A stretch of 64,000 nt of DNA from Prolixibacteraceae bacterium (GTDB lineage Bacteria > Bacteroidota > Bacteroidia > Bacteroidales > Prolixibacteraceae): assembly GCA_021740385.1 (NCBI GenBank), contig JAIOZY010000011.1, positions 1 through 64,000 on the forward strand, read 5' to 3'. The translations under genes were made by a program, and so were the position numbers. Each line of letters starts with the position of its first letter. The first letter of the stretch is position 1. The notes under the pieces were generated by a model. It made no database searches. It was given only the letters and a program-made list of their open reading frames with translations, and was not told the origin of the DNA. Positions 37,567-45,152 of the stretch are shown one piece after another.

Positions 37567-39120
37567 TTATTGTTTTATATATAACTTTAATTTTCGTTGT
37601 GTAGGTAATTCTACCTTTAAATAATCGTTGTTTTGTGCAAATTCTATAAATTCCATTTCTAAACTTTCAGGGTAATAACCAGTTAAAATAGCGTCTGGTT
37701 GATTTTCTTGCATAAATTTTTCTGCTTCTTTTGGCGAAATTATATTGAACTTTTCCCGAACATCCTCCGGGATTAAATGCGAATTACGCCAAAGAAAAGG
37801 ACTACTCACAAATTCTTTATAGATAGTTATTGAATCACTTTCAATAATTTCAGCAGGAGACAGTGTTAAAACCCTTGCTTTGCCCGATATTGCTTCATCA
37901 ACCAATGTGCTGATTTTGTTCCGGTTTAATGCGTACCAACTCTTAGGATTATTTATACTACGAAACTTGCTGTAATCAGCATCAAAAATCATAAAAATCG
38001 ACATTATGAACACTAATATTGCTGCATAATTTGCATGTTTTTTTAATGCACTAACACCATAAAATACAAATAAAATCAGAAAAACAGATATTGGATATAA
38101 ATATTGAATAAGCAATAATTTACGAACCGACAGATAAACAATAAATGGCAATGTTATCAGAAGTAAATTTATCCTAAAATTGACAATATCATTTTTTAAA
38201 AGTTTAAAAAGCTTTAACACGAGCACAACAGCTGTAAGTATTAGTAATACAAGGGCTTGCCATTCATCCCGCATCAGTAAAAAAATATTTGATAATTTCG
38301 TGCCAAGAGGAAGTGCCGCTCCCGGTTGGGCTTTCATATCGATGTTGAAATGGAAATCATGCATATCAAACATAAATTCTTGCGGAGCGATAGCAAAAAG
38401 TATAAATACAGGAATCAGCCCCGCAAAAACAGCACAGGAGAAGCAAATAAACAATTTCAGTTTTTCCGATTTGGAATACTTCAAAAATAATAACAGGCTT
38501 AGTGCAAATGGTACCGTAAACATGATGAAATGCAATCGGAAACCAATCGCAATTCCCAATAAAAGGCCACTAATGGCTGCTCTAAAAAAAAAGTGTTTCT
38601 TATTCTCAAGTGAAATCAATATTAGAAATGATGAGATTGTTAGAAGTAATGGTAAATCGTATGTAAACCGTGCAAGTGCATATTGCGTAAAAGGGTTGTT
38701 TATAATAAATATCAGGGCCGATGCCCCTATCATAAATCTAAAGATTTGGTTTTTCATGGCTAATGCATTTTGAATGGAGTAAAATATTAATACGAGCATT
38801 AGAAAGAATGATGCCAGGCTAATAATTTTTGCAGTAAATGTCAGTGAAGTAGTGGCCTTAAGAATAAGGGAATAGGTAAAAACATAATATGGCATGTGAA
38901 TACAACGGTAGTCTTTGTAGGGCAACAATCCATCTTCCGCGGTGATTTTAGCCCCGGCAATGTACGGATTATCATCATGGTCGGTATAACTGTACATGCA
39001 CCTGACAAAAGCCGATTGAAACAGATAAGCAAAAAGAACAACAACCAAAATTTTATATAGAATTGGTACGAACCCCTTCGCTGAAGGGGTGTCTAAAAAA
39101 CGTATTTCAACTACTCTCAT
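37567..39120 (-). CDS. Polytopic membrane protein, ArnT/GT39-like glycosyltransferase candidate
   Basis: 517 residues with ~11-12 hydrophobic segments in the first ~390 and a soluble C-terminal ~125 residues, the plan of C-type (polyprenyl-phosphate-sugar-using) glycosyltransferases. An acidic pair lies in the first periplasmic loop (YSYTDHDDNPY, then AEDGLLPYKDYRCIHMPYY). The partner GT2 gene directly upstream, with an ATGA overlap, would make the lipid-linked sugar donor. The first ~20 residues contain a repeat-encoded stretch (TPSAKGF from a 17-bp hairpin at 39073-39089). The family assignment is by architecture only. Confidence 0.6.
   Translation of the reverse strand: MRVVEIRFLDTPSAKGFVPILYKILVVVLFAYLFQSAFVRCMYSYTDHDDNPYIAGAKITAEDGLLPYKDYRCIHMPYYVFTYSLILKATTSLTFTAKIISLASFFLMLVLIFYSIQNALAMKNQIFRFMIGASALIFIINNPFTQYALARFTYDLPLLLTISSFLILISLENKKHFFFRAAISGLLLGIAIGFRLHFIMFTVPFALSLLLFLKYSKSEKLKLFICFSCAVFAGLIPVFILFAIAPQEFMFDMHDFHFNIDMKAQPGAALPLGTKLSNIFLLMRDEWQALVLLILTAVVLVLKLFKLLKNDIVNFRINLLLITLPFIVYLSVRKLLLIQYLYPISVFLILFVFYGVSALKKHANYAAILVFIMSIFMIFDADYSKFRSINNPKSWYALNRNKISTLVDEAISGKARVLTLSPAEIIESDSITIYKEFVSSPFLWRNSHLIPEDVREKFNIISPKEAEKFMQENQPDAILTGYYPESLEMEFIEFAQNNDYLKVELPTQRKLKLYIKQ
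39073..39089. repeat. 17-bp hairpin inside the N-terminal codons of the membrane protein
   Basis: CCCCTTC-GCT-GAAGGGG is a perfect 7-bp inverted repeat, read in frame as part of residues ~10-17 of the membrane protein. Confidence 0.75.
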
Positions 39121-39863
39121 TTGTGCTGAAATATTTTATTCTTGATTAATCCCCACTTTTGCATTCGATACTGAAAAGCTGTTTTTAAAACTCCAAGAGC
39201 ATAAATAGTGCTGTTTTTCATACTAATGCTCGATGCATCATCAAAATATTTTGTTGGACATGTAATTTCGGCAATATCGTAACCTGCATACCAAATTTGT
39301 GCAAGCATTTGGTTGTCGAAAACAAAATTGTCAGAGTTTGCATTGTAGTTAATATTCTTTAAGACTTCCTTTGAAAAAGCCCTGTATCCTGTATGATATT
39401 CCGACAATTTGGCTTCAAGCAATATGTTCTCAATAAAAGTTAAAAAACGGTTTGAAATATATTTTATCATGGGCATCCCCCCTTTTAAGGCCCCTTTACC
39501 CAAAATACGCGATCCCAAAACAACATGATATAATCCGTTTGCCAGCAAATGACACATGGAAGGAATTAACTTTGGCGTGTACTGATAATCGGGGTGAAGC
39601 ATAATCACGATATCGGCTCCTATCTCTAATGCAGTATTATAGCACGTTTTCTGGTTTCCCCCGTAACCTTTGTTTTGTTCATGAACAACAATGTGTTTTA
39701 TTCCTAGTTTTTCTCCGACATCAACTGTTTCATCAGAACTTCTATCGTCAACCAGGATAACATCATCAACAATGGAAAAATCTATCTCGTTATAAGTGAT
39801 TTTAAGGGTTTTCGATGCATTGTATGCAGGCAGAACAACTACAATTTTCTTTCCGTCAATCAT
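39117..39863 (-). CDS. Family 2 glycosyltransferase (dolichol/polyprenyl-phosphate sugar synthase-like)
   Basis: 248 residues, GT-A fold: VVLPAYNASKTL at the N-terminus, DDVILVDDRSSDET (nucleotide-binding Asp pair), NKGYGGNQKTCYNTAL and the metal-binding motif HPDYQY in place of the usual DxD. There is no membrane anchor, as in DPM1-like synthases. It probably makes a polyprenyl-phosphate sugar for the overlapping membrane protein gene. Both genes are cargo between hisF and hisE. Confidence 0.85.
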   Translation of the reverse strand: MIDGKKIVVVLPAYNASKTLKITYNEIDFSIVDDVILVDDRSSDETVDVGEKLGIKHIVVHEQNKGYGGNQKTCYNTALEIGADIVIMLHPDYQYTPKLIPSMCHLLANGLYHVVLGSRILGKGALKGGMPMIKYISNRFLTFIENILLEAKLSEYHTGYRAFSKEVLKNINYNANSDNFVFDNQMLAQIWYAGYDIAEITCPTKYFDDASSISMKNSTIYALGVLKTAFQYRMQKWGLIKNKIFQHK

Positions 39864-39911
39864 AGTGATTGGTTTTGGATATTAAAAATAATATTTATCA
39901 TTTTTCAACCA

Positions 39912-40667
39912 TCATAACCGAACCGGAATATTTTTCATGTGCAAGAATTGTTTCAAATCGGGTATAGCAATTTCTTTGTAATGAAAAATACTGGCGGCCA
40001 ATCCTGCATCGGCTTTCCCTTTGGTGAATACATCAACAAAATGATCCATGTTGCCGGCACCGCCCGAAGCAATAATGGGGATTTTGAGCATATCGGCCAT
40101 GCGTGCCAGTTCGGCATTGGCAAAACCGTTTTTGGTGCCGTCGTGGTCCATGCTGGTAAAGAGGATTTCACCTGCGCCACGATTTTCGGCCTCTTTGGCC
40201 CAACTGAACAATTCTTTTTCGGTGGGAATGCGCCCCCCGTTAACAGTTACTGTCCAATGTCCATCATAATTTTTTGCATCGATGGCCACAACCACAAATT
40301 GGGTTCCGAAATTCAAGGCCATATCGTCGATAAGTTTCGGGTTACGCACTGCCGATGAGTTTATCGAAACCTTATCGGCACCGGCACTCAGCAATGCATC
40401 GGCATCTTTCAATTCGCTAATTCCACCGCCCACGGTAAACGGTATGTTAATTTCGCGGGCAATGCGTTTTACCAGCTCCACAAAGGTTTTTCGGCCTTCG
40501 TGCGTTGCCGTGATGTCGAGAAACACCAGTTCATCAGCGCCCTGTTCGGCATAGAGTGCGCCCAGTTCCACGGGATCGCCCACGGCTTTTATCCCGACAA
40601 AGTTAATGCCTTTCACGGTCTGGCCGTCTTTAATATCAAGGCAAGGTATGATTCGTTTTGCTAACAT
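39912..40667 (-). CDS. hisF: Imidazole glycerol phosphate synthase cyclase subunit (HisF)
   Basis: 251 residues, full length. The (βα)8 barrel starts [15 protein letters not shown] with catalytic Asp11. The phosphate loops FTVGGGIS and ASGGAGN and the catalytic Asp in [16 protein letters not shown] are present. With HisH (43917-44513) it converts PRFAR and glutamine into IGP and AICAR. It is separated from hisA by SatD-DUF3307 and a repeat-bounded element whose left edge lies 25 bp from this start codon. Confidence 0.97.
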   Translation of the reverse strand: MLAKRIIPCLDIKDGQTVKGINFVGIKAVGDPVELGALYAEQGADELVFLDITATHEGRKTFVELVKRIAREINIPFTVGGGISELKDADALLSAGADKVSINSSAVRNPKLIDDMALNFGTQFVVVAIDAKNYDGHWTVTVNGGRIPTEKELFSWAKEAENRGAGEILFTSMDHDGTKNGFANAELARMADMLKIPIIASGGAGNMDHFVDVFTKGKADAGLAASIFHYKEIAIPDLKQFLHMKNIPVRL

Positions 40668-40671
40668 GTTT

Positions 40672-40911
40672 TTAGTTTAACAGTTTAAAAAGGCAGAAGG
40701 CAGAAGGCAGAATAAAAAGACTTAATCTTTCTTTCAACCTAAGATAAATATTTCCTGAACTTTTTTCTTTTTCGCTTAAATGTTTTTGCTTTAATACTTT
40801 TATGATAATCTTGGGTTGTAATACAAAATATTTATTATATATCCATTGTGATATAAAAACCAATATTCCTGTTACGACAGGTACTAAAATTGCTATTAAT
40901 ATACCTTCCAT
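40672..40911 (-). CDS. Small membrane protein inside the heptamer-bounded element
   Basis: 79 residues. One N-terminal helix ([20 protein letters not shown]) is followed by a basic segment. The last ~13 residues ([13 protein letters not shown]) are read from the terminal TTCTGCC repeats, so the original C-terminus is lost or the gene was captured with its end replaced. No family is recognised. It may be cargo or a chance frame; the hydrophobic start favours a real small protein. Confidence 0.4.
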   Translation of the reverse strand: MEGILIAILVPVVTGILVFISQWIYNKYFVLQPKIIIKVLKQKHLSEKEKSSGNIYLRLKERLSLFILPSAFCLFKLLN

Positions 40912-41401
40912 AATAACATCTAATTTCTTCTACTTGACAAACTTCTGCCTTCTGCCTGATAAACTTCCACCTAATTCTTCCTTTTGTTTTCCTTTATTTT
41001 TCGAATTAAACTTGAAAGCATTTTTTCAATTTCGACACTCAATGTATTTACCTCATCGTATTTTTTCTTACTGAGATATTTTAGTCTAAATCCAATTTCA
41101 AGTTGTGTCTGGAATTCGTACAATGAGCCAGATGCAATTTGTAAAAACCGAATGTAATCATTTGTGCTATTTCTGCCATATCCTTCTGCAATATTGCTGG
41201 GTATTGATATACCACTTCTTCTAATTTGACTTGTTAATCCATAAATTTCTTCATTCGGGAATTTTTTAGTTTCAGAATAAATCATTTCAACAAGGGTCAT
41301 GGCCTTTTGCCATACATTTAAATCTCTGTAAGTTTTCATTTTTATTTAAATTTTGGTGAATAATCTTTTTTCTTCAGCCCTTCTGCCTTCTGCCTTCTGC
41401 C
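40692..41401. mobile_element. Candidate mobile element: four-helix-bundle gene bounded by inverted heptamer arrays
   Basis: The left end is three perfect GGCAGAA units (40692-40712). The right end is three perfect TTCTGCC units (41381-41401), the exact inverted complement. A two-unit array (40943-40956) lies between the four-helix-bundle gene and the small membrane gene. The element is 710 bp, starts 3 bp from the stop of the DUF3307 gene and ends 25 bp before hisF. No target duplication is obvious. No transposase or reverse transcriptase is encoded. Confidence 0.6.
40971..41339 (-). CDS. S23/four-helix-bundle family protein
   Basis: 122 residues, the family that includes proteins encoded by 23S rRNA intervening sequences and the Avd accessory proteins of diversity-generating retroelements. 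The recognisable core is SIPSNIAEGYGRNSTNDYIRF and then GSLYEFQTQLEIG; the family pattern is I..NI.EG.GR. It is basic at the C-terminus (RKIKENKRKN), fitting nucleic-acid binding. It is a distant paralogue of 50289-50648, which is flanked by a different tandem repeat. Its function outside rRNA IVS is unknown. Confidence 0.88.
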   Translation of the reverse strand: MKTYRDLNVWQKAMTLVEMIYSETKKFPNEEIYGLTSQIRRSGISIPSNIAEGYGRNSTNDYIRFLQIASGSLYEFQTQLEIGFRLKYLSKKKYDEVNTLSVEIEKMLSSLIRKIKENKRKN

Positions 41402-41404
41402 TCT

Positions 41405-42088
41405 CTAACTCCTGCCTAAATACCTAATTCCTATCCCAACCACCACCGCAACTAAAAACGAAACCAGCGTTCCCAGCAGGAAATATTCGGCTTTTGGATT
41501 TCCTTCCTTTTTTATTTCACTGAAACGGAACACCGATTTGGCGGCTACCAGGAAACCAATAGCCTGGAATTGTCCGGCAAGGATGATAATCAGTATCAGG
41601 ATTCGTTCAATGATTCCAATCCACGCCGAGGCATCGGCTTTCATTGATTTGCTCTCTATCCGTGTTATTGGCTGCAAGAATTTTCCAATCAATATTCCGG
41701 CAGGAGTGGTTACCAGAACAAAACCTGCTGCATAAACCCAAAAATCTGTAAAAGACTCCTCCAAAACAATACTGGTTGCAAAAGTTAAAAGCGCCCATAA
41801 AATAGTAATGTGCAATGCCTGATCGATCAGAAAAAACAAAAGGTTGTCGCTGGTTTTTGACTTTAGTACATCGATAAAGTAATGAGTTACAAAAATTGCA
41901 GGAACGAACCACCATAAGTCAATTTGCAATGTAAACATAACCGGCAAAACAGAAGCTATCGCTGCATGTAAAAACAGGTGTTTCGATTTCCAACCGTTTT
42001 CGCGTTTCGACTCAATCCAGCTCTCGGGTTGCAGCCAAAAATCGGCAATAAGATGCCCGGTAATCATGGCGTAAAAGAGGGTGTTCAT
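41405..42088 (-). CDS. DUF3307 membrane protein
   Basis: 227 residues with ~6-7 hydrophobic segments. The DUF3307 pattern is visible at the start: ITGHLIADFWLQPESWIESKRENGWKS and later FVTHYFIDVLKS. The family is often paired with SatD-like regulators, as here (2-bp gap). The function is not established. Its stop codon (41405-41407) lies 3 bp from the heptamer array of the four-helix element. Confidence 0.8.
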   Translation of the reverse strand: MNTLFYAMITGHLIADFWLQPESWIESKRENGWKSKHLFLHAAIASVLPVMFTLQIDLWWFVPAIFVTHYFIDVLKSKTSDNLLFFLIDQALHITILWALLTFATSIVLEESFTDFWVYAAGFVLVTTPAGILIGKFLQPITRIESKSMKADASAWIGIIERILILIIILAGQFQAIGFLVAAKSVFRFSEIKKEGNPKAEYFLLGTLVSFLVAVVVGIGIRYLGRS

Positions 42089-42089
42089 T

Positions 42090-42716
42090 TTAAATCATTT
42101 TTATTGTTTGCTCGTAGCCATCCAAAAAGCTTTTAACAGCTGCCCATCCGGCCGATTTTAATGCCTTGCTTACTGCCGATTCGCTTATATTTAGCCTTTT
42201 CGCTATTTCTTTCTGTGTTTTGAAGCGTGTAACCAGCGTAATAACTGATGCTTGTCCGGTTTTCCATCCGGAAATAATGTTTTCGGCCAGGTGAAATGAA
42301 CCCGCGAGCATTGGCTGATGGCCTTTTGACTTAGTAGCTATTTTAAATATCCGGCCTTCGTCTTTCATTTTGTCAAGCTGGTGTCCCGATAGTTGAAATG
42401 CTTCTCCTTCGGATTGAAGTACATTGCCGGGCATAACCTTTGATGCTGAGCCGACTCCTATACTTATTCGCGCAAGCGTTTCTGTGGTTGATAAAAGAAT
42501 TGACTGGATGATTAATGCAATTTCAGCCGATTTTACCGGTTCTACCATCAACTGAAAGCTATCTCCCCTGTAGAACGCAAGTGGCAGTAACACATCCGTC
42601 CTTTCTTCCAGGAAGACATTGAGCCCGGTTTTCATTTTTTTTAATTGAGCTGACGTTATGCTCGATGAGTTTATGATATCCCCGGTAATTATGGCTATGT
42701 TTCTATTTTTCTTCAT
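42090..42716 (-). CDS. SatD-family protein with C-terminal HTH
   Basis: 208 residues. The N-terminal part (AIITGDIINSSSI … FYRGDSFQLMV) matches SatD-like proteins, and ~residues 160-200 form a helix-turn-helix (KTQKEIAKRLNISESAVSKALKSAG). It is coupled to the DUF3307 gene. A perfect palindrome AGACATTTTGTCT 18 bp before the start is a candidate autoregulatory site. Together they may form a small regulator/membrane-protein pair inserted between hisA and hisF. Confidence 0.78.
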   Translation of the reverse strand: MKKNRNIAIITGDIINSSSITSAQLKKMKTGLNVFLEERTDVLLPLAFYRGDSFQLMVEPVKSAEIALIIQSILLSTTETLARISIGVGSASKVMPGNVLQSEGEAFQLSGHQLDKMKDEGRIFKIATKSKGHQPMLAGSFHLAENIISGWKTGQASVITLVTRFKTQKEIAKRLNISESAVSKALKSAGWAAVKSFLDGYEQTIKMI

Positions 42717-42733
42717 TCAAATTTCCTAAAAAA

Positions 42734-42746
42734 AGACATTTTGTCT
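42734..42746. promoter_or_regulatory. Candidate operator of the SatD-DUF3307 pair
   Basis: AGACA-TTT-TGTCT is a perfect 5-bp inverted repeat 18 bp upstream of the SatD start. The next gene has an HTH of suitable type. Confidence 0.4.
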
Positions 42747-43081
42747 GGTTTGCAATTATTTAACCCGGATTATTCACAAATAATCCCTATCTCTCCCGAT
42801 GGATATCGGGACGACTAAGATTTAGTAAAACTTTTTTAAAAAGTTTAACTTTCCCGAATCAAGTTCGGGACAAGCTATCTAAGTCGGTTCGCCAGCTGGC
42901 GAATGAACTTTATTCATATTTTTAAAATTTATGAATAGTTCAGGTTAAAGTATTATTGCAACAAGTCAAATATAAGCCAAATAAGCTCAATATGCAATAA
43001 ATGAACCTAAAATAGTTGATTATTACTAAAATATACTTATTAGGTTAATTATTAGAAAATAAACTTATAATGGTTAATCCG
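42747..43081. repeat. Intergenic cluster of five palindromes between hisA and SatD
   Basis: CCCGATGGATATCGGG (42795-42810), AAAC T6 A5 GTTT-type hairpin (42828-42846), CCCGAA-TCAAG-TTCGGG (42853-42869), TTCGCCAGCTGGCGAA (42888-42903) and TTCAT…ATGAA (42913-42935) follow one another. The stretch 42936-43081 is very AT-rich and shows nothing recognisable. No gene is present. Confidence 0.75.
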
Positions 43082-43804
43082 CTACTTGTAAAATGCTTCA
43101 ATTTCAATCAACGATATCCGGTTTTCATAAATGGCTTTACCGGTTATGACGCCCGGCAGGCCCATTTCATCTAATTCGTAAATATCTTTCATGGAGGCAA
43201 TACCGCCACTGGCAATCAGTTCAAGCTTCGGAAACCGGCTCAAAATATCTCTGTACAAATCGAAGCTGGGCCCGCTTAACATCCCGTCACGCGATATGTC
43301 GGTCGAAATAACTTTCGAAATGCCTTTATCGATATAACTTTGAATAAAAGGGATAATGTCTTCTTCCGATTCTTCCTGCCAGCCGCTTACAGCAATTTTT
43401 CCGTTTTTGGCATCGGCACCGAGAATGATTTTTTCGGCCCCGTATTTTTCAATCCAACGCAAAAACGTTTCGCGGTTTTTTACTGCAATACTTCCGCCGG
43501 TAATCATGCTCGCACCGCTCTCGAAAGCAATGCGCAGATCATCGTCGCTTTTTAAACCACCACCGAAATCAATCACCAAATTGGTTTTAGAGGCAATGTT
43601 TTCAAGTACTTTATAGTTGACAATGTGCTTAGCCTTTGCCCCGTCGAGGTCTACCAGGTGCAAACGTCTAATACCGGCATCCTCAAACATTTTAGCCACT
43701 TCGAGCGGGTTTTCGTTATAAACGGTTTTCTGCTTGTAGTCGCCCTGTGACAGGCGCACGCACTTGGCATCGATAAGGTCGATGGCCGGGATGATTGTGA
43801 TCAT
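43082..43804 (-). CDS. hisA: Phosphoribosylformimino-5-aminoimidazole carboxamide ribotide isomerase (HisA)
   Basis: 240 residues. The barrel begins [22 protein letters not shown] with catalytic Asp. Other landmarks are [33 protein letters not shown] with the second catalytic Asp, and [10 protein letters not shown]. It isomerises ProFAR to PRFAR, feeding HisH/HisF. The gene follows hisH with a repeat-filled gap. The sequence right before its ATG (GGGGAGGCCTCTT) is a repeat edge. Confidence 0.97.
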   Translation of the reverse strand: MITIIPAIDLIDAKCVRLSQGDYKQKTVYNENPLEVAKMFEDAGIRRLHLVDLDGAKAKHIVNYKVLENIASKTNLVIDFGGGLKSDDDLRIAFESGASMITGGSIAVKNRETFLRWIEKYGAEKIILGADAKNGKIAVSGWQEESEEDIIPFIQSYIDKGISKVISTDISRDGMLSGPSFDLYRDILSRFPKLELIASGGIASMKDIYELDEMGLPGVITGKAIYENRISLIEIEAFYK

Positions 43805-43820
43805 AAGAGGCCTCCCCTAA

Positions 43821-43905
43821 CCCCTCCAAAGGAGGGGAACTTAAATTCTACTTAATAATAATTTGTTATTTCGCACTTCCCTGGCCCCTCCACTTTAGAG
43901 GGGCC
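43821..43905. repeat. C/G-rich palindromes between hisH and hisA
   Basis: CCCCTCC-AAA-GGAGGGG (43821-43837) and GGCCCCTC-CACTTTA-GAGGGGCC (43883-43905). The second copy's edge reads AAGTCCCTCCC directly after the hisH TAG stop; the same edge recurs after the hisG stop. Confidence 0.8.
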
Positions 43906-43916
43906 GGGAGGGACTT

Positions 43917-44513
43917 CTATATCTTCAAAAAATTCTCTAAAATTCTTGCTCCCACCCGCTGGCTTTTCTCAGGGTGAAACTGCGTTGCGTAAAAATTATC
44001 TTTATGCAAAGCCGCGCTAAACGGGTTAATGTAATTGCATGTGGCAGCGGTGTGTTCACCTACCTCAACATAGTACGAGTGCACAAAGTAAACAAATTCG
44101 CCTTCAATGTCGGGCGACATGATGGCGCTGTTTACATCGTGAATGCTGTTCCAGCCCATGTGGGGAACCTTCGTTATATATTCCTGCCCTGGTGCAGGTT
44201 TGAAACGCTTTACTTTTTCATCGAAAATGCCAAGGCACGCCACATCGCCCTCTTCGGAATATGAGCACATTAGTTGCTGGCCAAGGCAAATACCCAAAAC
44301 AGGCTGCTTTAAGCTACGGATCAAATCGTCAAGCTTGTGTTTTTTCAGGTAAGCCATGGTAGTACTGGCTTCGCCTACACCGGGAAAAATAACCTTGTCG
44401 GCTGCTTTTATTTTAGCGTGATCGTCTGTAACCTCAGCTTTCACACCCAGCCTCATCAATGCATTGTTTACTGATTCGATGTTACCTGCGTTGTATTTTA
44501 TGATTGCTAACAT
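43917..44513 (-). CDS. hisH: Imidazole glycerol phosphate synthase glutaminase subunit (HisH)
   Basis: 198 residues from ATG 44513 (MLAIIKYNAGNIESV). An earlier in-frame start at 44537 lies in a repeat (MGRIKEGL) and is rejected. It is a class I glutamine amidotransferase: nucleophile Cys in LGICLGQQLM and the His-Glu pair in ATQFHPEKS. It supplies ammonia to HisF, which lies 3.2 kb downstream across inserted genes, an unusual distance for obligate partners. Confidence 0.96.
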   Translation of the reverse strand: MLAIIKYNAGNIESVNNALMRLGVKAEVTDDHAKIKAADKVIFPGVGEASTTMAYLKKHKLDDLIRSLKQPVLGICLGQQLMCSYSEEGDVACLGIFDEKVKRFKPAPGQEYITKVPHMGWNSIHDVNSAIMSPDIEGEFVYFVHSYYVEVGEHTAATCNYINPFSAALHKDNFYATQFHPEKSQRVGARILENFLKI

Positions 44514-44529
44514 AAGCCCCTCCTTAATC

Positions 44530-44545
44530 CTCCCCAAAAGGGAGG
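44530..44545. repeat. CTCCCC..GGGAG palindrome at the hisH start
   Basis: A hairpin with A4 loop in the 63-bp redoxin-hisH gap. Its edge (GGGGCTT) abuts the hisH ATG. Confidence 0.7.
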
Positions 44546-44576
44546 AGATTTAAATATATTATTTGATAATATGTAA

Positions 44577-45152
44577 TTATTTTGCATCCCCTTTTATTCC
44601 TCCTCCTTGGGAGGAGGTTAGGAGGAGGCCAATCACCCGCTTCATTTCCTCAAACTCTTCTTCTTTAAACAGTCGGGTCATGAAAACGATTTTTCCTTCT
44701 TTGTCGATAATCACATTGCGGGTTACACCCGCTCCTTGTTGGGCAAACGTATAAAAAATACTTCCGTCCAAATCGAGTGCAATGGGGTATGTTACGCCAG
44801 TTTGCTTTTGAAATTCGATAACTTTTTCGGCCGGTTCTTTCAGGTCAATGCCATACAAATCGAAATTTGGGTTGTCTTTGTGTTTTTGCCAAATTTCTTT
44901 TTCGATATGCGGCATTTCCTTACGGCAAACCCCGCACCAACTTGCCGTAAACTGCAACATCAAAATCTTTCCACGTAAAGCCTGAATGTTGGTTTTTGTT
45001 CCATCAGGTAAAATGATGTCGAAATCGGGGACAATATCACCGATTTTCACCTGAAAGCCATAATCATCCGGCACATTTTGTGTTTGATGCTGAGCAATTG
45101 ACTGTAAGTTAAATACAAGAAGCAATAATAAAGGAACTATTCTAATAATCAT
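44577..45152 (-). CDS. TlpA-like thioredoxin-fold lipid/periplasmic redoxin
   Basis: 191 residues with a signal peptide (LLLLLVFNLQSIAQ). The AhpC-TSA/TlpA core is clear: VPDFDIILPDGTKTNI, ASWCGVCRKEMP with the redox CxxC, and the TlpA-type VTRNVIIDKEGKIVF. It probably acts as a periplasmic thiol-disulfide oxidoreductase. The C-terminal ~17 residues (GLLLTSSQGGGIKGDAK) are encoded by a C/G-rich palindrome at 44599-44617 and its flank, so the native tail has been replaced by repeat-encoded residues. Its start overlaps the T9SS protein stop (ATGA). Confidence 0.9.
   Translation of the reverse strand: MIIRIVPLLLLLVFNLQSIAQHQTQNVPDDYGFQVKIGDIVPDFDIILPDGTKTNIQALRGKILMLQFTASWCGVCRKEMPHIEKEIWQKHKDNPNFDLYGIDLKEPAEKVIEFQKQTGVTYPIALDLDGSIFYTFAQQGAGVTRNVIIDKEGKIVFMTRLFKEEEFEEMKRVIGLLLTSSQGGGIKGDAK

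Noticed and set aside
40692-40712. CRISPR array suggested by clustered short repeats
   Set aside because: Units are 6-10 bp and contiguous without spacers, and no cas genes occur.
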